Assembly: GCA_900538355.1 (NCBI GenBank)
Contig: UPXS01000003.1
Coordinates: 94,559 to 158,558 of the forward strand
Source: an uncultured Veillonella sp.
Lineage (GTDB): Bacteria > Bacillota > Negativicutes > Veillonellales > Veillonellaceae
Length of the DNA stretch: 64,000 nucleotides
Direction of reading: 5' to 3'
Shown here in pieces: positions 32,973 through 41,293 of the stretch; the stretch's first letter is position 1, and each line of letters begins with the position of its first letter. The position numbers and the translations under genes are program-made. The notes under the pieces are model-generated. The model was not told where the DNA came from, did not search any database, and was given only the letters and a program-made list of their open reading frames with translations.

Positions 32973-33118
32973 AGACAGTATATTACTTAATAAGGGCATA
33001 CTACAGATATATTCAGACTCCAAAAGGTCGATACGAATGGATATCCTATGGAAAAGCACTGCTCTTATTTATCATTATTTGTGTCATTGTCATTAAGGGT
33101 GTGACATTATTATGGTAG
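32969..33118 (+). CDS. Small single-pass membrane protein (49 aa), unknown function
   Basis: A GTG at 32969 overlaps the proA stop in the coupling arrangement GTGA. The frame continues to a TAG at 33116-33118, overlapping the nadD start by seven bases. The product has a basic, tyrosine-rich N-terminus (KTVYYLIRAYYRYIQTPKGR), then one hydrophobic helix (GKALLLFIIICVIVIKGVTL). Dense packing between two real genes and the clear membrane pattern argue that it is a true gene. It belongs to no family that I recognise. A weak AGAAGG lies 13 bases upstream. Confidence 0.65.
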   Translation: MKTVYYLIRAYYRYIQTPKGRYEWISYGKALLLFIIICVIVIKGVTLLW

Positions 33119-33726
33119 AGAAACGTCGTATAGGTATCATAGGTGGAACATTTAATCCTATCCATTTAGGGCATCTAATGATTGCTGAGGTGGCTTGTGA
33201 AAGTTTTAACCTTGAGAAGGTTATTTTCGTGCCAGCACGGATACCACCTCATAAGCAACATGATGTAATAGATAGTCATCATCGATATGCTATGACAGCA
33301 GCAGCCGTGTCAGATAATCCAAATTTTGAAATTTCTGATGTAGAGATGCGTCGTGAAGGCCCTTCGTATACAGTTGATACGATTCAACATTTTAAGATGA
33401 TCTATGGACCAAATGTTGAATTTTACTTTATAGCGGGAACGGATACAATTCGTGCGTTGCCAACGTGGAAATTTATTGAGGAATTATTAGATGAGGTCCA
33501 CTTTATTGGTGCTACAAGACCTGATGGATCTAGTGCAATTGATGAAACATTAGATATTTTAGGACCAAAAGCACGAGAAAAAATACATCTTATGGAGGTT
33601 CCTGAGATGAAATTATCTGCTACGTATTTGCGAGAGCGGTTACGTTCTGGAAAAACTGTTCGGTACATGTTGCCTAAATGTGTAGTGGAGTATATAGAAG
33701 AAAACCATATTTATGGGAAGGAATAA
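33112..33726 (+). CDS. nadD: Nicotinate-nucleotide adenylyltransferase NadD
   Basis: The 204-residue enzyme has the nucleotidyltransferase motif GIIGGTFNPIHLGHLMIAE, then FVPARIPPHKQHD, MRREGPSYTVDTIQHFK, FIAGTDTIRALPTW and a C-terminal LSATYLRERLRSGKTVRYML. It adenylates nicotinate mononucleotide in NAD synthesis. The gene order nadD-yqeK-LCP-rsfS is conserved in Firmicutes. The start overlaps the small membrane protein gene. Confidence 0.96.
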   Translation: MVEKRRIGIIGGTFNPIHLGHLMIAEVACESFNLEKVIFVPARIPPHKQHDVIDSHHRYAMTAAAVSDNPNFEISDVEMRREGPSYTVDTIQHFKMIYGPNVEFYFIAGTDTIRALPTWKFIEELLDEVHFIGATRPDGSSAIDETLDILGPKAREKIHLMEVPEMKLSATYLRERLRSGKTVRYMLPKCVVEYIEENHIYGKE

Positions 33727-33729
33727 AGG

Positions 33730-34299
33730 ATGTTATCATTTGATGAAATACAAGTTAGCGTGAGTCAATGGTTGAGTAAAAAACGTTTTAAGCATACTCT
33801 TGGCGTTGTTGAATCAGCCACTCATTTAGCTGAACTTTATGGCGTTGATGTGGAAAAGGCTAGATTAGCCGCATTGTTGCATGATTGTGCAAAGGAGCTT
33901 TCGCTGAAGGAAATGCAAAAGCTAGTTAGTGCTGAATCCTATGAGGCTGATCAAGAATTATTAAGCAATGGTAATCTTTTACATGGACTAGCCGGTATGA
34001 TTCGTGCTAAACAAGAATTTTCCATATCTGATGCTGATGTTTTGGAAGCCATTAGGGTTCATACGACTGGTAAGGTACATATGTCTAAACTAGATAAAGT
34101 TATATTCTTAGCAGACTATATAGAACCTAATCGAGATTTTCCAGGTGTTGATGAATTGCGTAAAGTGGCGGATCAAAATTTAGATAAAGCAGTATTGCTT
34201 GGTTTTGATAACACTATTATTCATCTTATTGAGCAAAAACAATCTATTTATCCTTTGACCATTCTTGGTCGTAATGATGTGTTACAATCTTGTAAATAA
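33730..34299 (+). CDS. yqeK: YqeK-family HD-domain hydrolase (likely diadenosine tetraphosphatase)
   Basis: The 189-residue HD protein contains KRFKHTLGVVESATHLAELYG, AALLHDCAKELSLKEMQKL, GLAGMIRAKQEF, AIRVHTTGKVHMSKLDKVIF and ADYIEPNRDFPG. This matches YqeK, reported as an iron-dependent symmetrical Ap4A hydrolase. It begins three bases after nadD. All HD ligands seem present. Confidence 0.92.
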   Translation: MLSFDEIQVSVSQWLSKKRFKHTLGVVESATHLAELYGVDVEKARLAALLHDCAKELSLKEMQKLVSAESYEADQELLSNGNLLHGLAGMIRAKQEFSISDADVLEAIRVHTTGKVHMSKLDKVIFLADYIEPNRDFPGVDELRKVADQNLDKAVLLGFDNTIIHLIEQKQSIYPLTILGRNDVLQSCK

Positions 34300-34311
34300 T
34301 GGAGTTTATAT

Positions 34312-35433
34312 ATGGAAGAACGTGAACGAGCAAGAGCTCGCCGTCGAAGAAGAAGACGTCAACAAAAGTCATCTGTTAAATGGCCTAGAATTATATTAGC
34401 TATTATTGTAGTAGTAGCATTACTTGGCGGTATAGGATACGGTCTATATACTGGCGTATCTTATGCATATAGAGCTATTGTAGGTACTACCGAATCAACT
34501 GATGCATCTGGAGATAATGGAAATAAACAAGATGGTAATACGGTATCTGTAGAGCAAAAAGGCTTAGATAAACCATTATATATTCTTGTTGTCGGTACTG
34601 ATGATAATAATCCCAGTCAAAGTGATAGCTTATTCTTGTTATCTATTAATTTAGATCAAAAGACTATGGATGTTATTGGCATACCTAGTAATAGTAAAAT
34701 TGATAACAGAGATCAGACTGATGCAACAATGCTCAATAGCATCTATGAAAAAGGTGGTATTGATTTAACAAAAGCTGTTATTGAAGATATGTTCCATATT
34801 TCAATACCATATTATGTTGTAGTGAACCAAAATGCTTTCAAAAAAACGAATGATGTATTAGGAAATCAACAAATCTATGTAGAACAAACTATGGAACACG
34901 TAGATGCAGACGGAAATAAAGATATAGATTTGCAACGAGGTTATCAAACATTAGATAGTGATAAAGCATTGGCTTATTTACGATATTCTGATCCAAAACA
35001 TGATACATTTACACGTGTACAACGACAAGAACGCTTTTTAAAACTATGGGTAGAAGAAGAGCATAATGCATTCTTCTTAACAAATGCATGGCATATTTGG
35101 CGAATTTGGGATCATTATGATAGCAATATTTCTACATTAGATGCTATTAAGCTTGTGTATAATGCTAGCAAAATCAATAAGGAAGAAATCCATTTCTACA
35201 TTCTTCCTGGCGAAAAAGAGCTAGTAGGAGATATGACATATTGGAAGGTAAATCCTACTGAAGCACAACGATTAGTAGGCATTACGATGGGAAATTTACC
35301 AGCTAATGAAATGACACAATTTGTAACAGCTCCAACTAATAGTACAGCCAAGGTTGCACCAGAATCGGAACATAATGGCGGGACTATTACAAAGCCAACA
35401 GAACCTGGTGATGAGAGTAGTAAAAAACGGTAA
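34312..35433 (+). CDS. LytR-CpsA-Psr (LCP) family protein, divergent
   Basis: The 373-residue protein has a highly basic cytoplasmic start (RERARARRRRRRRQQK), one membrane helix (about residues 27-48) and an extracellular LCP domain. Blocks are LYILVVGTDDNNPSQSDSLF, LLSINLDQKTMDVIGIPSN, FHISIPYYVVVNQNAFKK and LAYLRYSDPKHDTFTRVQRQ. LCP enzymes attach polymers to peptidoglycan. The usual IPRDT arginine motif reads IPSNSKI here, so the active site is altered. A Ser- and Thr-rich C-terminal tail follows. It sits between yqeK and rsfS as in other Firmicutes. Confidence 0.85.
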   Translation: MEERERARARRRRRRRQQKSSVKWPRIILAIIVVVALLGGIGYGLYTGVSYAYRAIVGTTESTDASGDNGNKQDGNTVSVEQKGLDKPLYILVVGTDDNNPSQSDSLFLLSINLDQKTMDVIGIPSNSKIDNRDQTDATMLNSIYEKGGIDLTKAVIEDMFHISIPYYVVVNQNAFKKTNDVLGNQQIYVEQTMEHVDADGNKDIDLQRGYQTLDSDKALAYLRYSDPKHDTFTRVQRQERFLKLWVEEEHNAFFLTNAWHIWRIWDHYDSNISTLDAIKLVYNASKINKEEIHFYILPGEKELVGDMTYWKVNPTEAQRLVGITMGNLPANEMTQFVTAPTNSTAKVAPESEHNGGTITKPTEPGDESSKKR

Positions 35434-35445
35434 AAGGGGAATAGT

Positions 35446-35808
35446 ATGAAAAATAAAGAAGAAATTAAAGAAATCGTATTACAATTAGCACAAGCTGCTT
35501 TCGATAAAAAAGGTAGAGATATTGAAATCCTCGATTTAGAAGGTGTATCTATGTTAGGTGATTACTTCCTAATTGCTAGTGCGAACAATATCAAGCAATC
35601 TCAAAGTATTGCTGATGAAATGGAAGATAAAGCAGCAGAATTGGGCATGACAGTCAACCACAGAGAAGGTTACCGTGAAGGGGAATGGATTTTACTTGAT
35701 TTTGGCGATGTTATTTGTCATGTCTTTGGTGGTGATGAATTGCGCGAATTCTACGGTTTAGAAGAATTGTGGAATGATGCAGTTCGAGTTCCATTTGAAG
35801 GAGTATAA
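35446..35808 (+). CDS. rsfS: Ribosome silencing factor RsfS
   Basis: The 120-residue protein contains LDLEGVSMLGDYFLIASANN, IKQSQSIADEMEDKAAELGM, NHREGYREGEWILLDFGDVI and CHVFGGDELREFYGLEELW, which cover the RsfS/Iojap domain. It binds ribosomal protein uL14 and blocks subunit joining when nutrients are short. AAAAGGGG stands before its ATG. It is one of several ribosome-silencing functions in the window, with hpf. Confidence 0.96.
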   Translation: MKNKEEIKEIVLQLAQAAFDKKGRDIEILDLEGVSMLGDYFLIASANNIKQSQSIADEMEDKAAELGMTVNHREGYREGEWILLDFGDVICHVFGGDELREFYGLEELWNDAVRVPFEGV

Positions 35809-35809
35809 T

Positions 35810-36718
35810 ATGGCTACAGAATTGTTGGAAAATACAATTGCCACATTAAAAGTATTGCGTACTAGTGACCAAGGGGCCTTTCTAGATGGTCAAACAGGCA
35901 ATACAAATGATGATATTTTGCTTCATAAGGATCAACAAACATCTCTAGTTGCTATTGGTGATGAGGTAGAGGTATTTTTATATCGCGATCCAAAAGGACG
36001 TTTAACTGCTTCTATGCGTTTACCTGCGATGAAGGTAGGTCAAATTGGCTATGTTGAGGTAATCAACACTACAAACTTTGGCTGCTTCGTTGAGGTTGGC
36101 ACTGAGCGTGGTATCTTTATGCCACATGCTGAGATGCGTGGACGTCCTCAAGTTGGTGAAAAGGTTTGGGTTCGCCTATATACTGATAAATCTGGTCGAT
36201 TTGCAGTATCTATGGATGTAGATGATGAAATGCGTCGTGCTTCTAAGGCCGCTACAGAGGCTAAGGTAGGACAACTAGTTAAGGGTGCTATTTATAACTT
36301 AACTAGTGATGGGGCATTCTTTATTACTCCAGAACGATGGATAGCCTTTTTACATCGCTCAGAAATGACGAGAAAACTAAAGGTTGGGGAGATGGTTGAA
36401 GGTCGCGTTACCTTTAAACGTGATGATGGCCGAATCAATGTATCTATGCGCCCTACCAAGGAAAAGGCCCTCATATCTGATGGAGATATTATTATGGAAT
36501 ATCTTCTTAACCGTGGTGGTAAGATGCCGTATAGTGATGAATCTTCTGCTATGTTGATTAAAGATAAGTTTAACATCAGCAAAGCCGCGTTTAAACGTGC
36601 TTTAGGGCATTTGATGAAAGAGAAAAAGATTGTTCAAGATGATGGTTGGACATTATTAACTGAAATAGGACGTCAATGGACACCTCCTGTTAGTAATGAA
36701 TCACAAGAAGAGGAATAA
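35810..36718 (+). CDS. CvfB-like S1 RNA-binding protein
   Basis: The 302-residue protein carries tandem S1-like modules (VGQIGYVEVINTTNFGCFVE, ERGIFMPHAEMRGRPQVGEK, then VEGRVTFKRDDGRINVSMRP) and a C-terminal winged-helix-like segment (KDKFNISKAAFKRALGHLMK). CvfB in staphylococci is an RNA-binding regulator of virulence and RNA metabolism. I set the start at ATG 35810 because AAGGAG at 35798 precedes it; the open frame extends upstream into rsfS without a ribosome site. Confidence 0.88.
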   Translation: MATELLENTIATLKVLRTSDQGAFLDGQTGNTNDDILLHKDQQTSLVAIGDEVEVFLYRDPKGRLTASMRLPAMKVGQIGYVEVINTTNFGCFVEVGTERGIFMPHAEMRGRPQVGEKVWVRLYTDKSGRFAVSMDVDDEMRRASKAATEAKVGQLVKGAIYNLTSDGAFFITPERWIAFLHRSEMTRKLKVGEMVEGRVTFKRDDGRINVSMRPTKEKALISDGDIIMEYLLNRGGKMPYSDESSAMLIKDKFNISKAAFKRALGHLMKEKKIVQDDGWTLLTEIGRQWTPPVSNESQEEE

Positions 36719-36723
36719 AGACG

Positions 36724-38064
36724 ATGAAAATTGTCATTGTAGGTGCTGGTAAGGTAGGCTATTCCTTGGCACAACGCCTGATACAAGATGATCATGATGT
36801 GTACGTTATCGATCGGTCATCAGAACGCATACAAAATCTTGAAAATACCTTAGATGTTAGCCTTGTTCAAGGTAACGGCAGTGATATACAATTGCTTAAC
36901 GAAATCGGTATGGATGATGTAGGAATGTTTATTGCTGTTACCGATTCTGATGAAGTAAATATGCTATCCTGTGCTGTAGCTAAAATTACAGGTGTTCCTA
37001 CAACGATTGCTCGTGTTCGGGATAATACTGTAGCAGAACATATGGATGATGAGATGCGTGCCAAATTAGGCGTAGATTTGTTCATTAATCCTGAAATGGT
37101 TACGGCTCAAGAGCTTTTACAAATTTTAGAAACGCCTTCAGCTATTGATGTTGAGGACTTTGGTCAAGGCGCTGTGCGCCTCATGGAATTTAAGATTACA
37201 GATGATATTCCATTAATCGGAAAACCTTTAAAAGAAATCAAATTCCCTGAAGGTGTTTTACTAGTAGGTGTTTTACGCTATGGTGAAATGATTATTCCTC
37301 ATGGTGAAAGTATTCTACAGCCTGATGATAGTGTATTCTTCTTAGGCTTGAAAGAAGCCGTTGAAGAGGTAGAAAGTCTTTGGTTCCATAATCATAATAC
37401 ATTCTATAAAAGAGCTGTTATCATTGGAGCTGGCCTTTTAGGTAGAAATTTAACGGTCCTTTTGGAGCAAGCTGGATTTTCGGTTAAAGTTATTGAAAAG
37501 AATTTTGACCGTTGTGAACAGCTAGCAAACCTTGTGGATAAGACAATTGTTATTAATGGGGATGCTACGGATTTCGATCTCTTAGAAGCAGAAGAGATTG
37601 CTGATAGTGATGTTATCATTGCACTTACGGATGATGACAAGCTTAACTTGTTAGTCGCTCTTGTAGGTAAACATATGGGGATCCCTAAGACTGTAGTACG
37701 TGTAGGGCGACCTGAATACATTATGCTTATGGAACAAGTAGGCATTGATGTCGTATTCTCTCCACGTTTATTTACAGCTAGTCAAATTTTACGTTTTGTT
37801 CGAAGCGGAGAAGGTGTTTTATCAATCTCTACCTTTGAAGGTGGGAAAGCGGAATCTATTGAGGTTGCTATTACAAGTGAATCACCTGTAGCCGGTAAAC
37901 AATTGAAAGATATACGTTTACCAGGGAAGGCTTTAGTAGGTGTTATTTTGCGTGGTGATGAAGCCATTGTGCCACGTGGTAATACTGAGATTTTAGATGG
38001 AGATCACATTGTTCTCTTTGCGTTACCTGAATCAGTAAGTAAATTACTTAAATATCTAACCTAG
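36724..38064 (+). CDS. trkA: Trk system potassium uptake protein TrkA
   Basis: The 446-residue cytoplasmic gating subunit has two RCK units. The first nucleotide-binding motif is IVGAGKVGYSLAQRLIQDDH at residue 3, and the second, IIGAGLLGRNLTVLLEQAGF, is near residue 235. Each is followed by a TrkA_C domain (MEFKITDDIPLIGKPLKEI and IEVAITSESPVAGKQLKDI). It binds NAD(H) or ATP and controls TrkH, encoded 12 bases downstream. Confidence 0.95.
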   Translation: MKIVIVGAGKVGYSLAQRLIQDDHDVYVIDRSSERIQNLENTLDVSLVQGNGSDIQLLNEIGMDDVGMFIAVTDSDEVNMLSCAVAKITGVPTTIARVRDNTVAEHMDDEMRAKLGVDLFINPEMVTAQELLQILETPSAIDVEDFGQGAVRLMEFKITDDIPLIGKPLKEIKFPEGVLLVGVLRYGEMIIPHGESILQPDDSVFFLGLKEAVEEVESLWFHNHNTFYKRAVIIGAGLLGRNLTVLLEQAGFSVKVIEKNFDRCEQLANLVDKTIVINGDATDFDLLEAEEIADSDVIIALTDDDKLNLLVALVGKHMGIPKTVVRVGRPEYIMLMEQVGIDVVFSPRLFTASQILRFVRSGEGVLSISTFEGGKAESIEVAITSESPVAGKQLKDIRLPGKALVGVILRGDEAIVPRGNTEILDGDHIVLFALPESVSKLLKYLT

Positions 38065-38076
38065 TTTGGAGGGACT

Positions 38077-39564
38077 ATGCGCATTCAAATTGTCATGTCC
38101 TTAGTGGGGCGGCTATTATATATATTTGGGATTTTTACATTGATACCCTTTATATATAGTGTCGTATTTGAAACTGCATATTGGTCATTTTTGATTACCA
38201 CCGGTATTTCATTCGGCTTAGGTGGACTTTTATCTTATTATGGCAAAGAAAGTCAAAGTTTTAGTCTTCGCGATGGGTATTTAGTAGTATCAGCTACATG
38301 GATATTAACCGTTATCTTAGGCTCCTTACCATTTCTTGGTAGTGGTATTTTAGTCAATGTGTTTGATGCGCTGTTTGAAGCTACATCTGGGATTACTGCA
38401 ACTGGTGCTACTATTATTAATAGTGTAGATGATTTACCGAATACATTTGTATTATGGCGTGGACTTATGCACTGGATTGGTGGGATGGGGATTATCGTCC
38501 TTATTTTATCCTTCTTGAAAAATCTTGGTGCTGACGCAGCTCATATGTTTAATGCAGAAGCTTCGGTACCAAAACCAGGTGTAGTTATGCCTCGTATTCA
38601 ATCAATGGCTACAAAACTTTGGCGGTTATATATTGTGTTCACTGGAGTTTGTTTCCTCATGCTATGGGCGGGTGGAATCGAACCATTTGATGCACTTAAT
38701 TATGCATTTTCTATTATATCTACAGGTGGTTTTACACCTACATCAGCTGGTACGTTTGTTTATGAGCAGAATAACTATATTTGCTTTGTATTTATTTTCT
38801 TTATGATATTAGCAGGCGGAAATTTTTCTGTATACTATAATGCTCTTCATAAAGGGATTCGTATTTTAATTGATGATTTTGAAACACGCATGTATTGGCT
38901 TGTAATTCTAATAGGCATTATAATTATTGGATTATCATTAGCCTTACAATCTACTATAAATGATCCAATACAAATTATTAGGGATGCGTCCTTCAATCTT
39001 GTATCGATTCAAACTGGTAGTGGATTTGCTGTAAGTGATTATGATTTATGGCCTGCTGCAGCTCAGATGATGCTCTTTATTTCATCATTTTTTGGTGGTT
39101 GTAGTGGTTCTACCACAGGGGGCGTTAAAATTATACGTCTCATTATTTTAATTAAAAGTAGTATCATTTACCTGCGTAAATCGATTCATCCAGATATGGT
39201 TCAAGTTGTACGCATCAATGGTAAACCAATGCCTACCAAGTGGATTCAAATGACACAACAATTTTTATTTTTATACTTAATGATTTATGTTATTTCTGTC
39301 TTTTTGATGACTTGCACTGGTTTATCCACATATGATTCTATGCAAGTGATAACAGCATTCTTAAGTAATGTTGGCCTTGGTTTTGGTGGATTTGGTCCCA
39401 CTGATTCCTTTGGTGCTATGCCTGACTCAGCAAAATGTATAGCTATTGTTGATATGATATTGGGACGTTTAGAATTATTTACCATTCTTGTTATGCTTCA
39501 TCCTCAATTCTGGGAAGGGTATTTTATAAAAAAACAATCTTCCAAGCGGTATCGTATTCTATAG
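38077..39564 (+). CDS. trkH: Trk system potassium uptake channel TrkH
   Basis: The 495-residue membrane protein has the four-fold membrane-pore-membrane layout. Pore-loop traces include EATSGITATGATIINSVDDL, FSIISTGGFTPTSAGTF, SIQTGSGFAVSDYDLW and TAFLSNVGLGFGGFGPT, each holding a filter glycine. HWIGGMGIIVLILSFLKNLG is a conserved helix start. It imports potassium driven by the membrane gradient and is paired with TrkA. Confidence 0.95.
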   Translation: MRIQIVMSLVGRLLYIFGIFTLIPFIYSVVFETAYWSFLITTGISFGLGGLLSYYGKESQSFSLRDGYLVVSATWILTVILGSLPFLGSGILVNVFDALFEATSGITATGATIINSVDDLPNTFVLWRGLMHWIGGMGIIVLILSFLKNLGADAAHMFNAEASVPKPGVVMPRIQSMATKLWRLYIVFTGVCFLMLWAGGIEPFDALNYAFSIISTGGFTPTSAGTFVYEQNNYICFVFIFFMILAGGNFSVYYNALHKGIRILIDDFETRMYWLVILIGIIIIGLSLALQSTINDPIQIIRDASFNLVSIQTGSGFAVSDYDLWPAAAQMMLFISSFFGGCSGSTTGGVKIIRLIILIKSSIIYLRKSIHPDMVQVVRINGKPMPTKWIQMTQQFLFLYLMIYVISVFLMTCTGLSTYDSMQVITAFLSNVGLGFGGFGPTDSFGAMPDSAKCIAIVDMILGRLELFTILVMLHPQFWEGYFIKKQSSKRYRIL

Positions 39565-39576
39565 GGGGCGAATAAT

Positions 39577-40173
39577 ATGAATATTATAAAACGCCCTCTA
39601 GGGCTTTATAAAGCGAATTGCTACGTACTCGTTAAAGAGGGTAAATCTTTAATAATTGATCCTGGATTTCATAGTAAGCATATCATTGAAATGGTAGGGA
39701 ATTCTGAACCAATAGCAGTTCTATTGACACATGGTCATTGTGACCATGTGTCAGCTCTAGATGAGGTATGTGAGCATTATAATATTCCTGCTTATTTACA
39801 TCCTTTAGATCAAGAATTATTACAATTAATTCGTCGCAGACCAAGTGTTTACAAGAAGAAAATGTATACTAATTGTAACGATTTAGTAACAGGTAAACTA
39901 CAATTAGGACCCTTTGAAGTTATTGTCCATCACACACCTGGTCATAGTGCTGGTTCTGTTTGTTTTGAAATAGAAGGATATCTATTTTCAGGGGATACTG
40001 TATTCAAACAAAATGTAGGGAATACTGACAATTATAATAGTAATCCAGAAGATTTGATTACTAGTTTGAAGTATATATTAACCTTGTCTAAGGATTTAAT
40101 AATCGACCCAGGACATAAAGAATCCACAACATTAAAAGATGAAGAAGAATTCATCAAAAATATTGTAGGATAG
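39577..40173 (+). CDS. Metallo-beta-lactamase-fold hydrolase (glyoxalase II-like)
   Basis: The 198-residue protein has the HxHxDH signature in VLLTHGHCDHVSALDEV near residue 52. HTPGHSAGSVCFEIEG and LFSGDTVFKQNVGNTD complete the metal ligands, and IDPGHKESTTLKDEEEF closes the site. Such proteins are often annotated hydroxyacylglutathione hydrolase, but glutathione is not assured here, so I keep the class only. It is the last gene of the trkAH run. Confidence 0.88.
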   Translation: MNIIKRPLGLYKANCYVLVKEGKSLIIDPGFHSKHIIEMVGNSEPIAVLLTHGHCDHVSALDEVCEHYNIPAYLHPLDQELLQLIRRRPSVYKKKMYTNCNDLVTGKLQLGPFEVIVHHTPGHSAGSVCFEIEGYLFSGDTVFKQNVGNTDNYNSNPEDLITSLKYILTLSKDLIIDPGHKESTTLKDEEEFIKNIVG

Positions 40174-40175
40174 TG

Positions 40176-40204
40176 TTGACAAAAGTCCTGATAACCGATA
40201 TACT
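40176..40204 (+). promoter_or_regulatory. Promoter of the tRNA operon
   Basis: Consensus TTGACA at 40176-40181 and TATACT at 40199-40204 are separated by 17 bases. The first tRNA begins 20 bases after the -10 box. This is a strong housekeeping promoter, as expected for stable RNA. Confidence 0.9.
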
Positions 40205-40223
40205 AAGCAAGTACTTTGGATAC

Positions 40224-40299
40224 GGCCCCGTGGTGTAGCGGTTAACATGTCGCCCTGTCACGGCGAAGATCGTCAGTTCAAATCTGATCGGGGTCGCCA
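40224..40299 (+). tRNA. tRNA-Asp (GTC)
   Basis: The cloverleaf is complete with acceptor GGCCCCG/CGGGGTC, anticodon loop CTGTCAC and TTCAAAT in the T-arm. The 3' CCA is encoded. First of five tRNAs in one operon. Confidence 0.97.
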
Positions 40300-40303
40300 T
40301 TCA

Positions 40304-40380
<77 letters not shown>

Positions 40381-40387
40381 TGTACAT

Positions 40388-40462
40388 GCGGGAATAGCTC
40401 AGCGGTAGAGCACCGCCTTGCCAAGGCGGGGGTCGCGAGTTCGAATCTCGTTTCCCGCTCCA
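40388..40462 (+). tRNA. tRNA-Gly (GCC)
   Basis: Acceptor GCGGGAA pairs with TTCCCGC. The anticodon loop is CTTGCCA, the T-loop TTCGAAT, and the CCA is encoded. Confidence 0.97.
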
Positions 40463-40471
40463 ACTTTATAT

Positions 40472-40546
<75 letters not shown>

Positions 40547-40560
40547 CAAACGTTACCCAT

Positions 40561-40649
40561 GCCGGGGTGGCGGAACAGGCAGACGCAACGGACTTAAAAT
40601 CCGTCGGTTGGAAACAACCGTACCGGTTCGATTCCGGTCCTCGGCACCA
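40561..40649 (+). tRNA. tRNA-Leu (TAA)
   Basis: At 89 bases it is a class II tRNA with a long variable arm (CGGTTGGAAACAACCG). Acceptor GCCGGGG pairs with CCTCGGC, the anticodon loop is CTTAAAA, and the CCA is encoded. Last gene of the tRNA operon. Confidence 0.97.
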
Positions 40650-40652
40650 ATT

Positions 40653-40679
40653 AAGACTAACTTCGGTTAGTCTTTTTTT
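40653..40679 (+). terminator. Intrinsic terminator of the tRNA operon
   Basis: AAGACTAAC (40653-40661), tetraloop TTCG, GTTAGTCTT (40666-40674), then T5. The stable UUCG loop and T run make it strong. Confidence 0.93.
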
Positions 40680-40721
40680 CTTATGTAAATTAAGTTTTAA
40701 TACTACATATTAAATAATACT

Positions 40722-41177
40722 ATGAATAAGAAACCTAAATTGCTAATTAGTGAATGTCTATGCGGCGTATCATGTCGTTATGATGGAAAAGATAATTATA
40801 TAGGGAAATTACCATTGTTAAAAGAAATGTTTGATTTAGTACCTGTATGTCCAGAAGTATTAGGTGGACTTAGTACACCGCGTGATCCTGCAGAGCGACA
40901 AGGAGAACGTATATGTACGGCTAATGGGACTGAAGTAACTAAAGAATTCCTTGCAGGCGCTCAGAATACATTAGATATAGCTTTTCAAAATGGGTGTAAT
41001 CGGGCTCTAATGAAAGCAAAAAGCCCTAGTTGCGGCTATAAGCGTATTTACGATGGCACCTTTAGTAAAACCCTACGGGATGGTCATGGATGCACTGTAG
41101 AGGCTCTATTAAAGAATAATATTGAAGTGTATACAGAAGATGATATTGATTTATTAATAGAACAAAAAAAGAGATGA
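40722..41177 (+). CDS. DUF523 family protein
   Basis: The 151-residue protein has the DUF523 pattern: PKLLISECLCGVSCRYDGKD, LVPVCPEVLGGLSTPRDPAE and LMKAKSPSCGYKRIYDGTFS, with TLRDGHGCTVEALL near the end. Several conserved cysteines (CLCG, C in VCPE, PSCG) suggest metal or cluster binding. The function of the family is not known to me. The ATG follows the tRNA terminator by only 42 bases and has no recognisable Shine-Dalgarno. Its stop codon lies inside the stem of its own terminator. Confidence 0.88.
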   Translation: MNKKPKLLISECLCGVSCRYDGKDNYIGKLPLLKEMFDLVPVCPEVLGGLSTPRDPAERQGERICTANGTEVTKEFLAGAQNTLDIAFQNGCNRALMKAKSPSCGYKRIYDGTFSKTLRDGHGCTVEALLKNNIEVYTEDDIDLLIEQKKR

Positions 41178-41198
41178 GTCTTAACTCATCTCTTTTTT
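41165..41198. terminator. Intrinsic terminator after DUF523
   Basis: AGAGATGAG (41170-41178), loop TCTTAA, CTCATCTCT (41185-41193), with a T run to 41199. A7 on the left makes it usable from both directions. The left arm overlaps the last codons of the DUF523 gene. Confidence 0.88.
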
Positions 41199-41293
41199 TC
41201 TTTATTATAACCTTAACTGGCTATCATTACATAATTATATGCTTTACTGATAACAGATTAATATGATTAACTCAGCACAAGAAATAGTCTAGA

